A stretch of 64,000 nucleotides of DNA. Origin: QHXM01 sp032160165. GTDB taxonomy: Bacteria; Acidobacteriota; Blastocatellia; Pyrinomonadales; Pyrinomonadaceae. Shown one piece after another: positions 18,235 through 26,527 of the stretch. How positions within the stretch are numbered: position 1 is the first letter of the stretch; each line of letters begins with the position of its first letter. The stretch spans positions 29,622-93,621 of the forward strand of contig JAVHWA010000023.1 of NCBI GenBank assembly GCA_032160165.1. The letters are read 5' to 3'. The notes beneath the pieces are model-generated. The model did no database searches. It had not been told where the DNA came from and saw nothing but the letters and a program-made list of their open reading frames with translations. Both the position numbers and the translations under genes were made by a program.

Positions 18235-18327
18235 AGATCCAGCATCTGACATCTGACATCTACGCCCAGCATCTAACATCTGGAGTCTTCGGCCAGCATC
18301 TAACATCCGACATCTAACATCTTCGTC
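18235..18327. repeat. GATGTCA heptad block, right flank of four-helix-bundle gene (inverted)
   Basis: Reads agcatctgacatctgacatc, then cccagcatctaacatctgg and more of the same, that is, the reverse complement of the words in 17658-17764. It lies between the start region of the four-helix-bundle gene and the stop of the aldehyde dehydrogenase gene. Confidence 0.7.
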
Positions 18328-18330
18328 CAC

Positions 18331-19881
18331 CTACTCATCTATCTGGGCGCGCTGCAGCTTGCCGCTGTAGTCCACGTAAACGGATTTCCATTCCGTGAAG
18401 ATATCCAGGACCTGTGTGCCGGCTTCGCGATGACCGTTCCCAGTGGCCTTGGTACCACCAAACGGAAGATGGACCTCCGCGCCTATGGTTGACGAGTTCA
18501 CGTAGAAGATTCCCGTGTACATCTCATTCATCGCTCGAAACGCCGCATTCACATCCTGAGTATAAATCGCGGCGGACAGGCCATAGCGGACGCCGTTCGC
18601 GATTTCAACAGCTTCGTCAAGGGAGCTTGTGGGAATCACGGCGGTTACTGGACCGAAAATCTCTTCCTGCGCTATTCGCATCCCCGGAGCGACGTCGGTG
18701 AAAACGGTCGGCTCGATGAAATAACCATTGGCATAAGCGCCGCTGGTCAGCCGCTTACCTCCGCACGCGAGTCGCGCGCGATCTTCGCGCTCGCCAATTT
18801 CGATATAACCCATGATCTTACGCACGGCATCGGAATTGATAACGGGGCCCATTTCGGTTTTGGGGTCTGCGCCGTTGCCTACCTTCAAAGCGGAAGCACG
18901 GTCCACCAGTTTCCTGCTGAATTGTTTGTAGACCTTCTTATGAACGACAATGCGAGAAGACGCGGTGCACCGCTGGCCCGAAGTTCCGAATGCACCCCAG
19001 ACGGCGCCTTCGACTGCCAGGTCCACGTCGGCGTCATCCATCACGATGATGACGTTTTTGCCGCCCATCTCCAAAGAACAGATAGCATTTCGTTCGGCGC
19101 ACACGCTAGCTACGATTCGCCCGGTATCAGTGGAACCGGTAAAGGAGATCAATCGCAGGCTGGGATGGTTGGTTATAGCAGCGCCTGCCAGTTCGCCGTA
19201 TCCCGTTACCAGATTGACCACACCCGGCGGCACGCCTGCTTCTTCACATGCTTTGATAAGGTTGTAGGTGGAGAGCGGAGTGTCCTCCGCGGGTTTGATG
19301 ACGACAGTGTTACCGCATACGAGCGCCGGAATAAGCTTCCATGACGGAATCGCCATGGGAAAATTCCATGGTGTAATCAATCCGCAGAGTCCGACCGGTT
19401 GCCGAACGCACATCGCGAATTTGTCCGGCATCTCCGCCGGCGTAGTGAAGCCGTGAAGACGGCGCCCTTCACCTGCGGTGAAGTAGGTGCAATCGATGGC
19501 CTCTTGCACATCGCCGCCGGTCTCCTTCAAGACCTTTCCCATTTCTCGGGTCATGTCTGCGGCGAAGCGGTCCTTGTTGCGAATCAGAATCTCGCCCAGG
19601 CGAAAAAGAATCTCAGCGCGGCGCGGCGCGGGCGTGTGGCGCCAACCATCGAACGCATTGCGCGCGGCATCGACGGCGGCATTGACGTCCTCTGTGGTGG
19701 AAAGCGGAAATCGACCGATCGAATCTCGCGTGTCGGCGGGATTGAGATTCTCAAACGTCTCTCCCCCGGCACTCGGGACCCAACGGCCTCCGATGTAGTT
19801 GTTGTAGGTTTTAGTCGCCGCACGCGGGGCAGCAGATTTGCGCCCGGCTTTTTTGTTGAGAGCTTTTTTTGCTTGAGCCAT
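18331..19881 (-). CDS. NAD(P)-dependent aldehyde dehydrogenase
   Basis: Oxidises an aldehyde to the acid. At 516 residues it is an ALDH-superfamily enzyme most like the semialdehyde dehydrogenases (alpha-ketoglutaric semialdehyde or related); the substrate is not fixed by sequence. Visible: GLITPWNFPMAIPSWK (cofactor and oxyanion Asn), FTGSTDTGR, the general base Glu in LEMGGKN, the nucleophile Cys in GTSGQRCTASSR, and EIFGPVTAV. A basic, Ala/Lys-rich N-terminal extension (about 1-25, KKALNKKAGRKSAAPRA) is unusual. ATG 19881 is chosen because sequence farther upstream is GAAACTC heptad repeat. No ribosome-binding site is visible. Confidence 0.9.
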   Translation of the reverse strand: MAQAKKALNKKAGRKSAAPRAATKTYNNYIGGRWVPSAGGETFENLNPADTRDSIGRFPLSTTEDVNAAVDAARNAFDGWRHTPAPRRAEILFRLGEILIRNKDRFAADMTREMGKVLKETGGDVQEAIDCTYFTAGEGRRLHGFTTPAEMPDKFAMCVRQPVGLCGLITPWNFPMAIPSWKLIPALVCGNTVVIKPAEDTPLSTYNLIKACEEAGVPPGVVNLVTGYGELAGAAITNHPSLRLISFTGSTDTGRIVASVCAERNAICSLEMGGKNVIIVMDDADVDLAVEGAVWGAFGTSGQRCTASSRIVVHKKVYKQFSRKLVDRASALKVGNGADPKTEMGPVINSDAVRKIMGYIEIGEREDRARLACGGKRLTSGAYANGYFIEPTVFTDVAPGMRIAQEEIFGPVTAVIPTSSLDEAVEIANGVRYGLSAAIYTQDVNAAFRAMNEMYTGIFYVNSSTIGAEVHLPFGGTKATGNGHREAGTQVLDIFTEWKSVYVDYSGKLQRAQIDE

Positions 19882-19885
19882 TGAA

Positions 19886-19956
19886 AGGTTTCGACTTCCG
19901 GGTTTCGAGTTTCGGGTCCTGGTTAACTCGAAACCCGAAACTCGAAACCCGAAACG
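19886..19956. repeat. GAAACTC/GAAACCC heptad hairpin
   Basis: Left arm gggtttcgagtttcggg (19900-19916) and right arm cccgaaactcgaaaccc (19934-19950) are a perfect 17-bp inverted repeat, each made of GAAACTC/GAAACCC heptads. It fills the whole 76-base space between the htrA stop codon (19958) and the aldehyde dehydrogenase start (19881). It therefore lies where a ribosome-binding site would be expected. Confidence 0.85.
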
Positions 19957-19957
19957 G

Positions 19958-21538
19958 TTATTGGTAAGTGAACTGCACGACTCGCTGGATGACACGTCCA
20001 GCATCCTTGTCGTAGCGCGCGACGTTGAGGACAACCGCGTCGCCCGGTTTCAGCGAGTTGACGATTCGTTCAAAGACTCCGAGGGTCGTGACTCCAAGGC
20101 GATTGATACGCAGGATCACATCGCCCTCGGCGAGCGATCTTGGCCGCGCATCAGCGATGATGCCGTTTGGATCGATGTCCTTAACGTAAAGACCGCGCAC
20201 ACCCGTAAGCTTCCTTTCGGTTGCCACTGGCGGCGTCAACTCCTGAAGCGTGACCCCCAGTCTGAGTCGATTGTTGTCAGGCTGCGGCTTTTCCTTCACA
20301 GGCGGCGCAAGAGGCTCGTCCTCATCTCGTGGCGCTAGCGAGCCCGGTCGCTCTCCAATAACAACGTTCGCCGTCCGCCGCTCCAACTTTCCGTTCACGT
20401 CACGAAGATAAGTAAGTGTGATCGATTGCCCCACGGTCGTGCCCGCAACCTTGCTGATCAAATCCTGCGCGCTCAGAATCGGCTGACCGTTGTACTCGAC
20501 GATGATGTCATTGGCCAGGATCCCGGCCTTGCCCGCCGGCCCCTGCTGATCGCGTACGTCGGTTACGATCGCCCCATTGGTGTTGGGCAATTCGTAGACT
20601 TTAGCAAATTCCGGTCGGACCGAATCGAGGAAAATCCCCAGATATCCACGTCGAACCTTGCCGACCGAAATGATCTGCTGGTAAACGAAGTTCGCTTCAT
20701 TGGCGGGAAGCGCGAAGCCGATGCCGTTATAATCTCCGGTCGAAGTCGCGATCTGCGAATTGATGCCGATAACTTCGCCGCGCATGTTGACCAGCGGGCC
20801 TCCCGAATTGCCGCGATTGATCGCCGCATCGGTTTGCAGAAATTGCTGGAAGCTGGTGAAAGGCGCGGCCTGCCGCTCCTTCTTGGAAATGATTCCCGCC
20901 GTCACTGTTTGATCCAGTCCGAACGGCGAGCCAATGGCCAATACCCAGTCGCCCACTTGAGTCTCTTCAGAATTGCCCAACTTAACCGTTGGAAGGTCCT
21001 TAGGCGCATCAATTTTGATCACCGCAACGTCCGTCTCTTCATCGATTCCCTTGACGGTCCCGCGATACTCTTCACCGGACTGTAGGCGGACGGTGATTCG
21101 CGTCGCACCCTGTACCACGTGTTGGTTGGTCAGGATGTAGCCCTTCGGGTCAACGATGAATCCGCTTCCTACTCCGCGCGCCGGGCGGCGTGCCTGTCTT
21201 CGCAGCATGTCGAGCAAAGGATTATTGGCAGCAGGGTCGTCCTTATCTTCATCGTCGCCGCGCTCCGCCATTTCGGGGGCAGCGGTGACGGTATCGATGT
21301 TGACGACAGCCGGCTCAACCCGACTTGCGATCTGCGAGAAGGAAGCTGAAAGAGCTTCAGGGGCGCGGGCTGCGACCTGCAAATCGTTCTGAGCGGCGGC
21401 CGGACGTCCGGACAACATCGCTCCTATGCCGGCGCCTACGACCAGGCACGCGACAGCGAGCGCAATTATCCATACGCGGAGTTTACGCAGAATGGCTCGC
21501 TCGGAACCGTTCATTTGATCCTTGGGAAGCTCGTACAT
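19958..21538 (-). CDS. HtrA/DegP-type trypsin-like serine protease with two PDZ domains
   Basis: Periplasmic quality-control protease/chaperone. The 526-residue protein has a cytoplasmic N-terminus and a signal-anchor helix (about 25-48, VWIIALAVACLVVGAGIGAM). The chymotrypsin-fold domain carries His in LTNQHVV, Asp in TDVAVIKID and Ser in NRGNSGGPLV. PDZ1 (about 300-395, RRGYLGIFLDSV) and PDZ2 (about 425-520, LRLGVTLQELTPP) follow. The segment ADARPRSLAEGDVILRINR is the PDZ2 core. All three catalytic residues are intact. The start MYELPKDQMNGSERAILRK could instead be the internal Met at residue 9. Confidence 0.93.
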   Translation of the reverse strand: MYELPKDQMNGSERAILRKLRVWIIALAVACLVVGAGIGAMLSGRPAAAQNDLQVAARAPEALSASFSQIASRVEPAVVNIDTVTAAPEMAERGDDEDKDDPAANNPLLDMLRRQARRPARGVGSGFIVDPKGYILTNQHVVQGATRITVRLQSGEEYRGTVKGIDEETDVAVIKIDAPKDLPTVKLGNSEETQVGDWVLAIGSPFGLDQTVTAGIISKKERQAAPFTSFQQFLQTDAAINRGNSGGPLVNMRGEVIGINSQIATSTGDYNGIGFALPANEANFVYQQIISVGKVRRGYLGIFLDSVRPEFAKVYELPNTNGAIVTDVRDQQGPAGKAGILANDIIVEYNGQPILSAQDLISKVAGTTVGQSITLTYLRDVNGKLERRTANVVIGERPGSLAPRDEDEPLAPPVKEKPQPDNNRLRLGVTLQELTPPVATERKLTGVRGLYVKDIDPNGIIADARPRSLAEGDVILRINRLGVTTLGVFERIVNSLKPGDAVVLNVARYDKDAGRVIQRVVQFTYQ

Positions 21539-21676
21539 CAGACACCACCTTCAAAAAAACAGAAGAGGCAAAGGTGCGCTCTTGGTCTAGGACATCTGCC
21601 CAAATGCCGGGGCCATTGCCGGGCACAAGCGGGAGGCCATCAAGTATAACTAAACGCGAGGCGCAGGGGAAGGCGA

Positions 21677-21843
21677 GGTCCAAAGTCCAAGGTCAAAACC
21701 GTTCAACGTTCAACGTTCAACGTTCAATGTTCGGGATTCAAGCATGAGGCCGGAACATCGCTCGTTCTCTTGACCTTGGACTTTGGACTTTGGACTTTGG
21801 ACAGTCTTCATCCTTGGACTTTGGACCTTGGACCTTGGACCGG
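21677..21843. repeat. Composite GTCCAAA/GTTCAAC heptad element, copy 1
   Basis: Arms gtccaaagtccaaggtcaa (21678-21696) and ttgaccttggactttggac (21770-21788) are perfectly complementary over 19 bases, and the right side continues with further TTGGACT heptads to 21841. Between the arms are four CGTTCAA heptads and a TGTTC end (about 21701-21732). The same order of modules occurs at 34635-34780. It sits between htrA and the alcohol dehydrogenase gene, ending at the latter's stop codon. Confidence 0.85.
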
Positions 21844-21845
21844 TC

Positions 21846-22799
21846 TTAGGGTCTCAACAGAATCTTGAGCACCCCCGGCTCACCGGCGCGTTGCATCGCG
21901 CGCACGCCATCCGAAAGCGGATAGGTCTCGCTTATCAAGCTCTCGACGTCAATACGATCATCGCGCAATAAATCGAGCGCCGGTGCAAAGCGCCCACAAC
22001 GCGATCCAACTACGCTGATCTCGTCAACTACAATCCGGGACGCATCTATCGGCGTCGTTCCGTGAAAGGTAGACTTCAAGATCAGTACGCCGCGCGGCTC
22101 CAAAAGATCAAGCGCGAGCGCGAATCCTGATTCGGAACCGGAAGCTTCGACTACGGTGTCAAATTCACGAACACGGTTGCGCATCTGATCAAGCGTTGCC
22201 GTTTCGATTCCTCGCCGGGACGCGATCTCAAGTTTCTGTGGATGCTTTCCAATAAGCGTCACGGACGCGTCCTTCAATGCCAGCGCCTGGGCGCAAAGCA
22301 GTCCGAGCTTCCCATCGCCGATGACAGCCACCGAAGATTCATGTGAAAGATTGACGCGCTCCGCAATCCCAAGGGCGGCCGCCAGCGGCTCGCAAAAGAC
22401 GGCGCGCTCATCGGGAATCTCGTCGGGTACGGGAAGTAAGTTGACAATTGGAAGCTGAAGAAGTTCAGCATGCGCGCCGTCGCGACCAACGATACCGAGG
22501 ACGGTCCGCTCAGGACAATGGCGCGGATCACCGCTGATGCAGTGAGCGCAGTGGCCGCAACCTGCATTGATCTCGCCGACCACGCGTCGTCCTGGAAGCC
22601 TGGGGTCTGGCGCGCTTTCAACCACTCCAACGAATTCGTGTCCGAGCGTTCCTTCAAAGCCCGCGTAACCTCGCGCGATCTCAAGATCAGTATTGCAGAT
22701 ACCGCTGAGAGTGACGCGCACGACCGCTTCGTCAGGCTGCCGGGGCTCTGGAACTTCGGCGACTGAAAGTTGACTGTGTTCGTAACGTAGGGCTTTCAT
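21846..22799 (-). CDS. Zinc-dependent medium-chain alcohol/polyol dehydrogenase
   Basis: NAD(P)-dependent oxidation of an alcohol, exact substrate unknown. The 317-residue protein shows the MDR zinc-binding phrases SGICNTDLE (catalytic Cys), GTLGHEFVGVV (His-Glu) and the structural-zinc quartet in GCGHCAHCISGDPRHC. The nucleotide-binding stretch AVIGDGKLGLLCAQALAL follows (about 165-185). It is somewhat shorter than the usual 340-360 residues. ATG 22799 directly abuts a run of GGGTGAT heptads, so there is no Shine-Dalgarno; the longer frame to 22865 would translate the repeat. Confidence 0.9.
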   Translation of the reverse strand: MKALRYEHSQLSVAEVPEPRQPDEAVVRVTLSGICNTDLEIARGYAGFEGTLGHEFVGVVESAPDPRLPGRRVVGEINAGCGHCAHCISGDPRHCPERTVLGIVGRDGAHAELLQLPIVNLLPVPDEIPDERAVFCEPLAAALGIAERVNLSHESSVAVIGDGKLGLLCAQALALKDASVTLIGKHPQKLEIASRRGIETATLDQMRNRVREFDTVVEASGSESGFALALDLLEPRGVLILKSTFHGTTPIDASRIVVDEISVVGSRCGRFAPALDLLRDDRIDVESLISETYPLSDGVRAMQRAGEPGVLKILLRP

Positions 22800-22880
22800 G
22801 GGTGGTGATGGGTGATGGGTGATGGGTGATAGGTAAGCACGAGAACTGCCCTTATCACCCATCACCTATCACTTATCACT
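22800..22880. repeat. GGGTGAT heptad hairpin flush with a start codon
   Basis: Left arm is gggtgatgggtgatgggtga-type heptads (22800-22836); right arm is cttatcacccatcacctatc followed by acttatcac (22851-22880), its imperfect reverse complement. It fills the space between the unknown gene at 22886-23449 and the alcohol dehydrogenase ATG at 22799. Relatives are at 58626-58740 and 63259-63307. Confidence 0.8.
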
Positions 22881-22885
22881 GCTCT

Positions 22886-23449
22886 TCAGAAGCTCTTAGT
22901 TCGCGCGTAGATGTTATCGGCATTCAGCTCGACCAGTTGTTGGCGCCCCGAGACCCTTACCGGCAAACGCCACTCGACAGTCTGCGAACCAGCGAGCATC
23001 GCATGCACCCACCACTGACCCGGAGTCACCATCACTGTCGCGCGTCCGTTCTCATCCAGACGCGCCTTTACGGGCGCGCGTCCCTGCATGCGATCTTTCA
23101 GGAAGTCTTCGAAGTGGACTCCCGGATGTGGCTCAAAGCCGAACTCGCGCTGCACCGCTCCGACATCTACGGGATAGAGCTGAACAGGAACGTTGATCGC
23201 CGCGCCCTGATCTCTGGCAGATGGTCTCAGCACTATCTGCAGCGCGGTCTGCTCGGCCACATTCTCGCCGCTGACGACCCCGCCGGCAGGCAGGTTATGG
23301 TAGATATTCCATCCGGCCCCAATGAGCGCGGCGAGCAGTGCCAGCCGAAGCAGGGTGGCGAGTAGACTGTATGAGAGACTCTGTGTGTTTAGCACTGCGC
23401 ATATAATAGCGAAGACCTGTCGGTTTATGTAGGCTGGGAGCGCAGGCAT
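22886..23449 (-). CDS. Membrane-anchored hypothetical protein
   Basis: Unknown. One N-terminal hydrophobic helix (about 28-48, LLATLLRLALLAALIGAGW) is followed by an extracytoplasmic domain of about 140 residues rich in beta-type alternation, with WWVHAMLAGSQTVEWRLPV near the end. The first seven codons of the longest reading are encoded by an intergenic repeat arm, so the true start is probably downstream, for example GTG 23395 (giving 169 residues). Nothing in it matches a family I know. Confidence 0.6.
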   Translation of the reverse strand: MPALPAYINRQVFAIICAVLNTQSLSYSLLATLLRLALLAALIGAGWNIYHNLPAGGVVSGENVAEQTALQIVLRPSARDQGAAINVPVQLYPVDVGAVQREFGFEPHPGVHFEDFLKDRMQGRAPVKARLDENGRATVMVTPGQWWVHAMLAGSQTVEWRLPVRVSGRQQLVELNADNIYARTKSF

Positions 23450-23528
23450 CCTGCCTGCTCACGTGCGCAGCACGCTGACGTTGTTCGCGCTTTGCGCTCA
23501 ATGCACGCAGGATGCGTGCGTTCCCAGC
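23433..23528. repeat. Inverted repeat GCTGGGAGCGCAGGC...GCGTTCCCAGC
   Basis: Left arm 23433-23458 (gctgggagcgcaggcatcct...) and right arm 23503-23528 (...aggatgcgtgcgttcccagc) are 26 bases each with a few mismatches, separated by 44 bases. The left arm itself contains the palindrome gcaggcatcctgcctgc. It lies between divergent genes and covers likely promoter space of both. Confidence 0.75.
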
Positions 23529-23551
23529 ACTCGCGCTCTCGCTGGAAGGCT

Positions 23552-24397
23552 ATGATGCCCAAATTAACTGAACAAGAGATGATAAGGCTCGAACGCGATG
23601 GCTTTCTCGTTATCGAGAGCTTCGCCACCGCCGAAGCCTGCGATGCTTTACGCGCGAGAGCCGAACAGTTGGTGGCAGCGTTTGATCCCGCCGGCGTCGT
23701 CTCCATTTTCTCGACGCGAGAACAAACGCGTACAAGCGACGAATACTTCCTCGGCTCAGGCGACAAGATCAGGTTCTTTTTTGAGGAAGAGGCCTTCGAC
23801 TCCGAAGGACGACTGCGGGAAACAAAAGAACGCTCGATCAATAAGATCGGGCACGCGCTTCATGATCTGGATCCGGCCTTCGAGCGTTTCTCACGCACCC
23901 CTCGAGTCGCCGCGCTTGTCAGTGATTTGGGATTCCACCACCCGCTGCTCGTTCAATCGATGTACGTCTTCAAACAGCCAAACATCGGAGGCGAAGTCAC
24001 CTGCCATCAGGACGCCACATTTCTCTTTACGGAACCGCCGCGCGTTGTGGGCCTTTGGTTTGCACTGGAGGATGCGACCGTTGAGAACGGATGCCTGTGG
24101 GCGATTCCCGGTGGCCACAAAGACGGACTCAAATCTCGATTCGTGCGGGCTGAGAGCGGAGGCACTCGCTTTGATATTCTCGACGACAAAGCCTGGCAGC
24201 TCGAGCGACTGGTCCCTCTCGAAGTAAAGAAGGGCGCGTTGATCATGCTCGATGGCTTGCTTCCGCACATGAGCCATCCCAACAGATCCACCCGATCGCG
24301 CCACGCGTACACGCTTCACATCATTGAAGGCGATAGCGGTTATCCGGATGACAACTGGCTCCAGCGTTCGCCCGCGATGCCATTGCGCGGGTTTTGA
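23552..24397 (+). CDS. Phytanoyl-CoA dioxygenase (PhyH) family protein
   Basis: Fe(II)/2-oxoglutarate-dependent hydroxylase of unknown substrate. The 281-residue protein begins MMPKLTEQEMIRLERDGFLV, the usual PhyH opening. The metal-binding HxD is TCHQDATF (about 152-154), followed by WFALEDATVENGCLWAIPGG, and the distal His is in the HMSHPNRSTRSRHAY region together with the 2OG-binding Arg. All expected ligands appear present. GGAAGG precedes two consecutive ATGs; 23555 has better spacing than 23552. Confidence 0.9.
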   Translation: MMPKLTEQEMIRLERDGFLVIESFATAEACDALRARAEQLVAAFDPAGVVSIFSTREQTRTSDEYFLGSGDKIRFFFEEEAFDSEGRLRETKERSINKIGHALHDLDPAFERFSRTPRVAALVSDLGFHHPLLVQSMYVFKQPNIGGEVTCHQDATFLFTEPPRVVGLWFALEDATVENGCLWAIPGGHKDGLKSRFVRAESGGTRFDILDDKAWQLERLVPLEVKKGALIMLDGLLPHMSHPNRSTRSRHAYTLHIIEGDSGYPDDNWLQRSPAMPLRGF

Positions 24398-24681
24398 GGA
24401 GAGCAGCAAATCCTTGCAGAAAACCCGGGCCTGCTGTTAGGCTACTGCCATGAACGTAATTCTCTTCAACAAGGTTCATTAGAACCACCGAGTAAGCGAA
24501 AAGCTTAACACGCTTTCCACAGCGTTCCCGCAACGGGAGCTTTCAGTGGAAGGCGATTGGTGCATCCCAAACAGCACCGCGCAAGCACAATCCCTTCAAC
24601 TCGGTCTCTTCGTCCCAATCAACACATCTCTGTCTCTTTGTCTGCCTGCATCGCAGCTCGATGCAATCGAGAGGTTTTGTC

Positions 24682-25491
24682 ATGAGTTATCCAGCCATAG
24701 AAGTTCGCGACCTGCGAAAGCGATTTCGCAAGCGCAAGGGCATTCTCAAATCAAAGGTCTCAGAAGAATGGGCGCTCGACGGCGTTTCGTTTGAGGTCGC
24801 GCAGGGCGAGACCTACGGATTGCTTGGTCCCAACGGCTCAGGCAAATCGACGCTGATCAGAATCCTCTCGACGCTCCTTATCGCCGATGGAGGCGAAGTG
24901 TGCCTGCTGGGACATCGCTTGCCGGAAGAGCAGGACGAAGTACGCAGAAAGATCGGCCGCGTCAGCGTGGATGCAGCCTTCTACAAAAAACTGTCGGCGC
25001 GCGAGAACCTGCTCTACACGGCGTTGCTCTACGGGCTTAAGCCATCGACCGCGGAAGAAGCGGTCATGAAGGTGCTTGAGCAGCTCGGTATGGAAGAGAA
25101 GAAGTTCTCCGTGCCGCTCGAGGAAATGAGCCGCGGGATGCAGCAGAAGATCAGCATCGCGCGCGCCTTGATGATAAATCCGCCGCTGCTGTTGTTGGAC
25201 GAGCCCACAACCGGTCTCGATCCCAAGAGCCGCCGCGACGTGCAGTCGTTCCTCGAAGACTTCAGGAAGCGCGAAGGAACAACCATCCTGCTAACGACGC
25301 ATGACATGGCAGAGGCTGAACGTCTTTGCGGACGGATAGGTTTTCTTGCTCATGGAAAGCTGGTTGCCGAAGGAACCGCCGATTCGCTGAAGAGCGAAGC
25401 GAGAGTCGACAATCTTGACGACGCGTTCATAAAGCTCGCGGGCGAGGGATTGAAAGACGAACAAGCGGAAGAAGTATTGGAGGCAGTGTGA
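24682..25491 (+). CDS. ABC transporter ATP-binding protein
   Basis: Energises the export complex formed with the next gene. The 269 residues contain Walker A LLGPNGSGKSTLIRIL, the Q-loop region, a signature reading LEEMSRGMQQKISIARAL (SRGMQQK in place of canonical LSGGQ, normal in exporter-type DrrA/CcmA-like ATPases), Walker B LLLLDEPTTGLDP and the H-loop LLTTHDMAEAERL. The frame ends in TGATG, overlapping the permease start by one base. GAGAGG lies seven bases before ATG 24682. Confidence 0.94.
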   Translation: MSYPAIEVRDLRKRFRKRKGILKSKVSEEWALDGVSFEVAQGETYGLLGPNGSGKSTLIRILSTLLIADGGEVCLLGHRLPEEQDEVRRKIGRVSVDAAFYKKLSARENLLYTALLYGLKPSTAEEAVMKVLEQLGMEEKKFSVPLEEMSRGMQQKISIARALMINPPLLLLDEPTTGLDPKSRRDVQSFLEDFRKREGTTILLTTHDMAEAERLCGRIGFLAHGKLVAEGTADSLKSEARVDNLDDAFIKLAGEGLKDEQAEEVLEAV

Positions 25492-26327
25492 TGGAACAAT
25501 CGATGGAGCGCACTCTGCGACAGACCTGGGCGTTTGTGTTTCGAGGTTTTCACCTGACGCGACGCTACATCTCCTGGGTCATCGTCTTCAATTTCTACGC
25601 CTTGACAACATCGGCGACCGTCGCGCTGATAGGCGTAGCTTCGGGCGATTATCAACTGACATTGACGCTTGTCGTAGGGGCGTTGCAATGGAACTTTCTC
25701 TCGATCCTTTATAACGAGATCGCCATGTCGATCGGCTACGAGCGCTGGGAAGGAACACTCGAATACACCTTCATGGCGCCGGTCTCGAGGATGGTGCATC
25801 TGGCGGGAGTCAGCTTCTATGCCCTGTGCAACGCAATCGTCAACACCGTGGTTGTATTGCTCGGCTTGATGCTGTTCACCCATTTGAATTTGGCTGGAGC
25901 AAATCTGTTCGGACTCTTCGTGGTCCTTTTGGTAAGCATGCTCGCCTTCGTCGGGTTGGGATTGATGGCTGCCGCGCTTCCGGTGATGAGCCCCGAGCGA
26001 GGAGCGGAGGCAACGCATATTTTCCAGGGACTGTTGCTCTTGGTTTCAGGCGTTTACTATCCGGTGAGCGTACTGCCGGCGTGGATTCAGCCGTTGTCGT
26101 GGATCTCGCCCGCAACCTACACGCTCTCCGCGTGTCGCAAACTCGTGGGAATAGGAAATCCTGCCTCGACGCCTGAGCTGCTGGCTGGCGCTCCGCTCTC
26201 GGCAGTGACGTATGAGCTGGGCGTGCTGGCGGTGATGGGTGCGGTGCTGATTCCGTCAGGACTCTGGGTCTTTGGCCGCGTAGAGCGTTGGGCAAAGCAC
26301 ACCGGGAAGCTGAAAAGGACGGGGTGA
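25491..26327 (+). CDS. ABC-2 type transporter permease
   Basis: Membrane partner of the preceding ATPase, 278 residues with about six hydrophobic helices. The conserved region GLLLLVSGVYYPVSVLPAWI near residue 190 is the ABC-2 signature before the last helices (SWISPATYTLSACR). The pair resembles DrrAB/NatAB-type exporters, which handle drugs, lipids or polysaccharides; no substrate clue is present. ATG 25491 overlaps the stop of the upstream ATPase gene, so the two are translationally coupled. Confidence 0.92.
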   Translation: MEQSMERTLRQTWAFVFRGFHLTRRYISWVIVFNFYALTTSATVALIGVASGDYQLTLTLVVGALQWNFLSILYNEIAMSIGYERWEGTLEYTFMAPVSRMVHLAGVSFYALCNAIVNTVVVLLGLMLFTHLNLAGANLFGLFVVLLVSMLAFVGLGLMAAALPVMSPERGAEATHIFQGLLLLVSGVYYPVSVLPAWIQPLSWISPATYTLSACRKLVGIGNPASTPELLAGAPLSAVTYELGVLAVMGAVLIPSGLWVFGRVERWAKHTGKLKRTG

Positions 26328-26408
26328 CTTGGAGTACGCTTTTGAGTGCGCTGACTTGGCAGCGTTTTCAAAGCGGCGACCCGATACGTCGGGACCGCAC
26401 TCCAAAGT
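26327..26408. repeat. Inverted repeat ACTTGGAGT...ACTCCAAAGT
   Basis: Starts at the permease stop codon (ggtgacttggagtacgct) and ends with gggaccgcactccaaagtcg. The outer words acttggagt/actccaaagt and the inner cagcgttttcaaagcggcga form an imperfect hairpin. It resembles TTTGGAGTGCGGTGAC-type intergenic repeats seen in many environmental genomes (from memory, not searched). Confidence 0.6.
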
Positions 26409-26444
26409 CGCGGCCTCAGCGTAAGTCGTGTATAGGAGTTTGAT

Positions 26445-26523
26445 GAGAACGATCCATGAATCGCACGAAGCTTCGCTAAAGAAGTTTGGTGTTGCTTCGT
26501 GTGTTTTAGTGGATCGTCTCCTC
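26445..26523. repeat. Inverted repeat of the CCACTAAG/CACGAAG family, copy 2
   Basis: Left arm 26445-26471 (gagaacgatccatgaatcgc + acgaagc) and right arm 26494-26523 (gcttcgtgtgttttagtgga + tcgtctcctc) are imperfect reverse complements. The arm words match the element at 15560-15620. It ends five bases before the methyltransferase stop codon. Confidence 0.65.
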
Positions 26524-26527
26524 GCGC

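Noticed and set aside
20426..21085. 219-codon plus-strand frame opposite htrA
   Set aside because: Antisense to the protease domain coding region, which has intact catalytic motifs.
21677..21843. Possible CRISPR array
   Set aside because: Repeat unit is only seven bases with no spacers of constant length, and the second half is the reverse complement of the first; no cas genes nearby.
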